Positions 58,380 through 64,000 of a stretch of DNA of 64,000 nt are shown one piece after another. Positions within the stretch are counted from its first letter, which is position 1; each line of letters starts with the position of its first letter. Origin of the DNA: Polytrichum commune (Eukaryota > Streptophyta > Polytrichopsida > Polytrichales > Polytrichaceae); contig OX485806.1 of assembly GCA_950295325.1 (NCBI GenBank), positions 27,092,001-27,156,000 of the forward strand. The letters run 5' to 3'. A program made the translations under genes and the position numbers. The notes beneath the pieces were generated by a model, which worked only from the letters and a program-made list of their open reading frames with translations, made no database searches and was not told the origin of the DNA.

Positions 58380-59252
58380 GGTGGAAACATATTGTGATAC
58401 ATCAGAATGGCACATAGCAAGAATCTCACACAAATCAAAGAAACGATGTCACGCCATTCAGAAACATACACAAACCAAATGCAAGTTGTTGGTTGTTAGG
58501 CATGGGAAACCCATTGTTGCCCCTACTTACAAAGGGTAGAAGCGTAAGTATAAGGGCTCAACAATTGAAATCGAGTTTTGGTTTTGTCCAGACCAAATTG
58601 CACGTAGCGTCATAGGACGTAAGCGTTTCCATGTTCTTACATGACCCAAAATCCCTGAAGTTTGGCATGTTCTTACTGAAACCAACCTTACCGGTATTGA
58701 AGTAATCGAGCTGAAGGAAGGTTCTGCCTATAACCATACGTGCCCATTGCCCCTCGACAACTTCTCTCCTCATCTAGGGTATTTTAGCATGTTTTGTGGA
58801 CTCATCCTCGACCAACACATGTCAAAAGAATCCCTTCTCTTCGGAATGGCAAGCAAGTTCGTCGAAGTTGTAAGGCACCCACCGAAAATCACCACAATGA
58901 GTGGGAGAGTGCAAGGAATGTAACTGGAATTATTAACGGGGTGAACCTCCTTCCTTCCCCTGGACTTGGTGATATTATCACGCTTTCGTCCAAGACTGCT
59001 CTTAACGAGAAAGTTTATAACATCACACTTTGTAATTTTCCATCTTGTACTTGTCCCCATTATGGAAGCATGAACATCACATCCATTTGAAAGCGTGGTA
59101 TGTACATAAATTGCAAACAACTTTATTACATCTTCTGTTACTTGTGCAAATTGGATTACAAGAAAGATACGTTCACCCACGCTCATACCCTTCGTTGGGA
59201 TGAAGTTAAGCAAGTGCTTGTTGCTGCCGGAATCATCAAGACATGTGAGTGA

Positions 59253-60974
59253 GCAACTTAGTTAATAGATATTAGACTACTATTAAGTACATATATCATA
59301 CCGATATATTAAATTAAAATATCTAAATTCCAATAGCCAAATATTATATTTATAGTCCAATATGTATCCCTTGCTATAATATAATAATATTTTATTATGT
59401 ATACGATGTTTCACATCCTCTGGTGTTTTCAAAATATTTGCTCCCTCTCATCCTCAAAATTGCCTTTAAATTATTTGTACTTTGACTTGATGAACCCACT
59501 TTGGGATGGCCACCCTAAACATGATATAAATTTTAAAACATGTAATAGCATCACCTTGCGAGGTTTATTTAACCTAAAATCCACGGTCATGGGTCATGTA
59601 GTAATAGGTATTTTAACTGAATAAAGTATTTTAAAATTGAAAACCGTCGATATTTGATTTTTTAACCAACAAAAATTAGAAATTACGTCATTTTGAGAAT
59701 TATGATGTTGTAGGCTCATACAAACCTTGCTCGCCGCTCTTAGGCTCACGCTCGCATGCTCACATCCTAGCATCGTTGCTGCTCCAAGTGCAATAAATAC
59801 CCATAGCAAGGAATTTGTATCCAAACTAATAGTCTTCAAGCCTTGAATGCAAAAAGTTTGTGAATACATCATTTAACATTTAGGTGAGGTACATGATGTT
59901 GACAAATTATGAAAATGTTAGTTTGAATTACTCACCCAAAATTGCATGCATGTAGCCAGTCATCCATAATACCTTAGATTTGTGCACAAACCCCCAAAAA
60001 CGGTCACATGAAAATCAAGTGGGAATCAATTGATGTTGTTTCATTTTAAAACTCAATCTTTGCCATTTTGATCTGCCGATTTTGAACAAGACATGAAACC
60101 AATATTGTGAACACCCTAAACCGTCCAATTCCTTGATTTAATGTGCAAATTCCAAACATTGAGGCAAGTTTGGTGGCATCATTAGCTTGAAATACAAAGT
60201 AATCATGGGATGTGATTGGTGGCTTGTTATGAATTGAAATTGGTAGAATGTGAAGTGATAGGCACAACATATTTAGTGAATCTAAAGATAATTTGACAGA
60301 CACAACTAGAACAATGTTTGTTGGATCGTAGCAATATTCGGCCATGTGCCCACAAAATCCTAGCAAATGTTGATCTCACTTCAACCTGCACACATAAACC
60401 TTTGGCCAACTTGAAGGTCTTTGGCAACTTGGACGCCTACTAGTGCATTGTAAATTTCTCAACATGTAGAAGCTTTGGTAAGCACACAATGGCGGTCAAC
60501 TAACCATTAGGTGTGGCCTCGCCCAAAGCATGTGGAATATTTTTGATGACTATTTTGTTTATTGCTTGTATTTTATTTTGTGAAGGCAAAGTGTGAATGA
60601 ACGAACGAACCTTAAACCTTTTTTTTTTGGGGGGGGGCATAAAAATACTAAGCAATAACATGATGGCGAGAGGCCGCAATTATAAAACTATGATAATATG
60701 CAACTGCTTGTTGAAAAGTTCACAATGCACAACTTGAGTCTCCACATAAACAAGAAATCCCGCAATTACAAGAGAATCATACTCATGTGACACTTGATCC
60801 CATGGAACACAATCAAGAAGTTGTGTAATGTTTGGAGGATGGGGATGCTCAGAGGGGAGGGTGAGTTTGAATTTTATTAAAAATTCTAATGAGAATTTTT
60901 TTTAAAGTAAAAAAAAAAATAACCCTCCTTTTACTTTGTAAGATTGGTGAAGCCAACTCAATGAGCAAGACATA
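59253..60974. other. Unassigned AT-rich interval
   Basis: No gene recognised. A T-run/G-run lies at 60,620-60,640 and an A-run at about 60,908-60,920. Confidence 0.35.
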
Positions 60975-61702
60975 AGGTAGAGGGTGCTAAAACCAACATC
61001 CCACCCAAAACCAACACCTATAAACGCCTCCCAACACTTTATTGCCAACACTTTATTACCTTGAACCATTTCCCTTATATAGGAGTGTCTGGGCCCACGG
61101 AGTGACGGTTTCAGGTGCCATTAGTGGTGCCACCTCATAGCAGCCTTCACTACCTTCATGTAGGGTAGGTAACGGGCTCCACTCTATCTCGGGTTGGTTC
61201 AAGGTGGGATTAGGGTGGTTTGTCAATGCCTTTTCTAGCCATTCTATTCACAAAGCCAAGGAGGTAACTCCACAAAGCACAAAGGGGTCATTTCCCAAGA
61301 TGCAAGGGGGTTGGTTCCTGAGATGCAAGGTGATGGTTCTGCAAGCGAACTAGGTGGGATCATGGAGGTGGCCATGTGGCTTTGCATACCATTACTACTT
61401 GGGCTTTGATGTAGTTTGGGTCTAGTACCCAACTATGTTATGTTGGTTCTAGGCAATGAGAGCGGGGGTCCTCATCATATCCAAGGTCATCATACATGGG
61501 GCCTATATATTGGTTCAAGGAAGCTAGTGGTTTTGACTTTGAATATTCACGAAATATCTAATTGAGGCTAAAAAAATATTTTCTTTCTTTATACCTATGT
61601 TTAGAAGAAAAAAACTAATAGAAATATATATATTTTTATATCAACCATGTAGCCACATGTATGTGCAATAGCTTAAAGTGTTGGTTTAAGCACCCTCTAC
61701 CT
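60975..61702. mobile_element. MITE with TAAGGTAGAGGGTGC ends
   Basis: 728 bp. The left end AGGTAGAGGGTGCTAAAACC and the right end complementary (AGGTAGAGGGTGCTTAAACC) are followed inward by 'aacac'. TA flanks both sides (60,973-60,974 and 61,703-61,704). The interior has no transposase. Another member of the local TAAGGTAGA-ended group. Confidence 0.85.
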
Positions 61703-62046
61703 TATACTAGCCTAGCCCTCGTGGCCTCATCACTTAGCTTGAGATTTTGGATCATGTTCACTGTGGACAACAAGCATCATCCAAGCAAAGGCATGCCACC
61801 ACGAGGGCTTGCTCTTCACCACTTGCGGAACCCCAAGTGTATCCCCCCCTCCCAATCGACGTTCCTTACTTCATTTCCTCATTAAAAAATTGGCGGCCTT
61901 GACCGTGTCAATGTGGCATTCATGCCCGAAAGGCTAGAGCATTTTGTAAGGTGGCTCCGCTTGAGAGGCTTTGGAGACGTGGAATTGTTCGATCGGTATG
62001 TGGACCTTATGTGGTCACAAGCCCGTCAATTGGATGCTCCAAGCTA

Positions 62047-62213
62047 TAGTAGAGGTGCCTATTCCCGATTAGGACCCCATTGGGAACCTATAGGGTGTCA
62101 TAACTGGGATCAAGTTGGGATTGAATTTCGATCACACCGGAACCAATAGTGTCGTGACACATGTCTCTGGTTGGAGTGCTAGAGTGAGGAGGAATGAGCG
62201 GTTAAAATGACGG
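62047..62213. mobile_element. Short MITE-like repeat V, copy 1
   Basis: About 165 bp, opening 'gtagaggtgcctattcc' and closing 'gggcacctctact', so short inverted ends. The interior 'tcaagttgggattgaatttcg' and 'gacacatgtct' recur in the next copy. Confidence 0.6.
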
Positions 62214-62321
62214 GTTATGGGCACCTCTACTCTAGATGGGTCTTGATTTTTAAAAATATTTATTTCTATATTTATTTATTTCTATCTTGCTTCTCCTAGG
62301 ACATAAGACACATGATCATAA

Positions 62322-62498
62322 TAGATGCACCTATTCCTGAACAAGACCTTATCAACAATTTATAGGGTACTAAAATTTTAGTCAAGTTGGGATTGAATTT
62401 CGATCAAGCCATAATTAATAATGCCACGACACATGTCTTAGGTTTGAGTACTAAAATGAGGAGGAATGCACAATTTGAATGAGCGGTTATGGCATACT
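62322..62498. mobile_element. Short MITE-like repeat V, copy 2
   Basis: A diverged copy of 62,047-62,213 in the same orientation ('gatgcacctattcc', 'tcaagttgggattgaatttcg', 'cacgacacatgtctt', 'atgagcggttatgg'). The inverted ends are weaker. Confidence 0.6.
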
Positions 62499-62689
62499 CA
62501 AGATTGGTAATTTGTTTAGGCCAACTTTTGGCTTCAAAAATTCATAGGAATTTCAATTTAAGGAATAAAACTACCTACAAATTTGCAATCACGCAATTTC
62601 TATCTTCCTACACGGGAAATTTTTGCACCACCTTATACTTCTCTATATATGGTGCAAAATCTCTTAAGTGATTGGTTATGCCTGACTTT

Positions 62690-63008
62690 TCTCTAGTACA
62701 AGATGGTTAGCAAATTGAAATTGGGGCCATAGCCGCTTTCCTTATCATTTTTGGAGCTCATACGAATATATCAATCATTATCAAAGTGAATTTTCTCGTG
62801 CTCTTTAAATGGTCATATAGGTCCCCCCCCACCCAAGTACATTGACTATTAACCTAGAATAGTTATCATATTTTGAGCACATAGCCCAATCTCAATCAAG
62901 CACGTGTCTTTTTGGTACCCATTCTTGGAGCTACACCTAACCACATACCGCTCATGTATATGTGTTTGATTAAGACATGTAATTGAATTAGGCATGTCTA
63001 CCTTATAT
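62690..63008 (+). repeat. Dispersed repeat R, copy 10
   Basis: 'tagtacaagatggttagcaa', 'ggggccatagccgctttcc', a C-run at about 62,823, 'agcacatagcccaatctc' and 'aggcatgtctaccttata'. The left terminus is missing. Confidence 0.65.
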
Positions 63009-63150
63009 ATGAGTGGTATATGGCAAACATGGTCCTTAAGAACTCTGACACCAACATGACATGTGTTAAGATGAGATTGGGCTACGTGCTTAAATATAGG
63101 CACCGTTCTAGGTTCAAATTATCAACATGAATGTGAGGGCCTATGTAATT
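63000..63150 (-). repeat. Dispersed repeat R, partial copy 11
   Basis: Opposite-orientation R fragment directly after copy 10: 'taccttatatatgagtggtatatgg', 'gagattgggctacgtgctt', 'ccgttctaggttcaa' and 'atcaacatgaatgtgagg'. The two copies are joined through a shared CTACCTTA end. Confidence 0.6.
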
Positions 63151-63301
63151 TTGCTTGAAGACAAAAATATGATATCCACTTCAACCTCTTAACACGATAT
63201 TCAATATTTTGAGAGAGTGGAATCCTCTCAAAATAATATTGGCCATTTGGACACCTAAAAGTCATGTTAGGTTGATAAATACTAGATTATACTTCAAACA
63301 T

Positions 63302-63457
63302 GTAGTTTCTATTAAAATGAGAGTATGTTAATATGGGAAATCGACTCATTTAGGTTGAGTCGACCTAAATGAGGACAATATGTTAGTCAATTTAGGTTGA
63401 GTCGACCTAAATGAGTCGATTTCCCAACTTAACATACTCTCATTTTAATGGAAACTA
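63302..63457. repeat. Fold-back repeat of about 155 bp
   Basis: Arms of about 55-60 bp. The left runs 'gtagtttctattaaaatgag' to 'gggaaatcgactcatttagg', and the right is its near-perfect reverse complement ('cctaaatgagtcgatttccc' to 'ctcattttaatggaaactac'). The spacer repeats 'atttaggttgagtcgacct', itself partly palindromic. The arm end 'actctcattttaatg' recurs once more at about 63,579. Confidence 0.85.
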
Positions 63458-64000
63458 CGGCGGAATTTACGGCGGAAAATCAAATGTTATTTTTTTACTT
63501 GTACTCTACAACTTTCCAGTGGTTTTCATTTCATTCTTGGATCAATAGTTTGCTTTATGTACTCTCAATTCACTGGAAAACTCTCATTTTAATGAATATT
63601 GTGTTTCTTATAGATTTAGCATTTCAATTCCGTATTTAAAACTTGAACTTGCAATCTTTGTGATCTGAAATTGTTGACTAGATGAAGTAAATACTTATCC
63701 AATCCATCAAACAAAATTATATGTGGAGTTGGAAGTGCCGACAATAAGGCCATGTACCTTAGAATGTTATACCTACAAGGATGGATCCACTCGTGTATGC
63801 GCTCGAATTACAAAGATGACATCCAACCAATTTTTGCTTGGAAATTGTGGGAGAATCTTATATCTATTAGTGTGTGCCATTTATACTTTAAGCGTGATTG
63901 CTATTACATGCGATCGAGTAACGAAAGTAACCAAAGATGTTCGAAACATGAGAATGAACATGAACATGCAACCAATGATGTTGAGTCCAAGACGATTTCA
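63458..64000. other. Unassigned end of window
   Basis: No gene recognised; AT-rich sequence with short ORFs only. Confidence 0.35.

Larger units (their letters stand above)
53925..59252 (+). pseudogene. Broken transposase-like gene with SWIM-like C-terminus
   Basis: Coding pieces in order: 53,925-54,370 (NFDVIEYHKVMF, VGHLICENTRCDYC); 54,380-54,880 in another frame (HPVVDGQCRESFEA, RSDALEKVMDKF); 54,860-55,180 in a third frame (TTITCHVYDSNYYKVM, FKGFMCDNAQTNFNAIR, MVDHERTCLFH); after a stop replacing Trp, to 55,420 (EDWLAFW then FRYRQWGGFMET); GT-AG intron to 57,267; then LTIEELPDIPTCNL, HLEGEEVFGS, TIAEEFNHVMPHI; an hAT-like MITE; YCDTSEWHIARI; and finally CTCPHYGSM and INCKQLYYIFCYL before the stop. 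The Asp-containing blocks and a C-terminal CxC...C-x-Q, a SWIM-like finger with its His replaced, point to an RNase-H-fold transposase distinct from the MULE above. Several frameshifts and stops show it is dead. The exact superfamily is not certain. Confidence 0.65.

Overview
The window is nuclear DNA from a plant or other streptophyte. It holds two short, intron-rich housekeeping genes with plant-type products and GT-AG introns (RNA polymerase II subunit RPB9 and translation factor eIF5A). These sit in a large, AT-leaning, repeat-rich background dominated by DNA transposons: Mutator-like, PIF/Harbinger-like, hAT-like and pogo-like elements, and many MITEs. No bacterial, organellar, tRNA, rRNA or CRISPR feature was seen. 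I cannot name the species. A non-flowering land plant or charophyte is possible, but that is only an impression.

Layout: 0-1.2 kb, interspersed repeats. 1.43-2.90 kb, intact RPB9 gene (+, 4 exons, 114 aa). 4.7-9.9 kb, MITE territory with a three-level nest (a Stowaway-like MITE, then a GGGCC-ended PIF/Harbinger-like element abutting it, then an hAT-like MITE inside that). 13.2-14.1 kb, pogo-like transposase remnant. 14.3-19.04 kb, decayed inverted relative of the large Mutator-like element. 20.17-22.07 kb, intact eIF5A gene (-, 5 exons, 160 aa) with duplicated non-coding sequence in intron 1 and upstream. 23.8-32 kb, dispersed repeats and MITEs. 32,142-44,567, a structurally complete 12.4-kb Mutator-like element (MULE) with about 36-bp terminal inverted repeats and a perfect 9-bp target duplication, inserted into one of the dispersed repeats. 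47.7 and 52.2-53.2 kb, tandem arrays, the second with a palindromic core. 53.9-59.25 kb, a broken transposase gene of another family with a zinc-finger-like C-terminus, interrupted by a second copy of the hAT-like MITE. 61-64 kb, MITEs and a fold-back repeat.

The most interesting object is the 12.4-kb MULE. It carries two convergent genes. The minus-strand gene is an uninterrupted four-exon MULE transposase (882 aa, candidate DDE residues and SWIM zinc finger present). The plus-strand gene has nine exons in consistent phase (about 1,394 codons) and encodes a C2HC-finger protein with a large unassigned region, ending in a ULP1/C48 SUMO-protease domain with the complete His-Asp-Gln-Cys set. This second gene is broken by four nonsense codons, all explainable as C-to-T changes, and one single-base frameshift. 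Through the element runs a very frequent short word, GCAGAACT/AGTTCTGC. It has been amplified independently into three unrelated tandem arrays, scattered in introns, and even built into a coding repeat. By analogy with the VANC system of Arabidopsis VANDAL MULEs, this word could be the recognition site of an element-encoded DNA-binding or anti-silencing factor. That function is inference.
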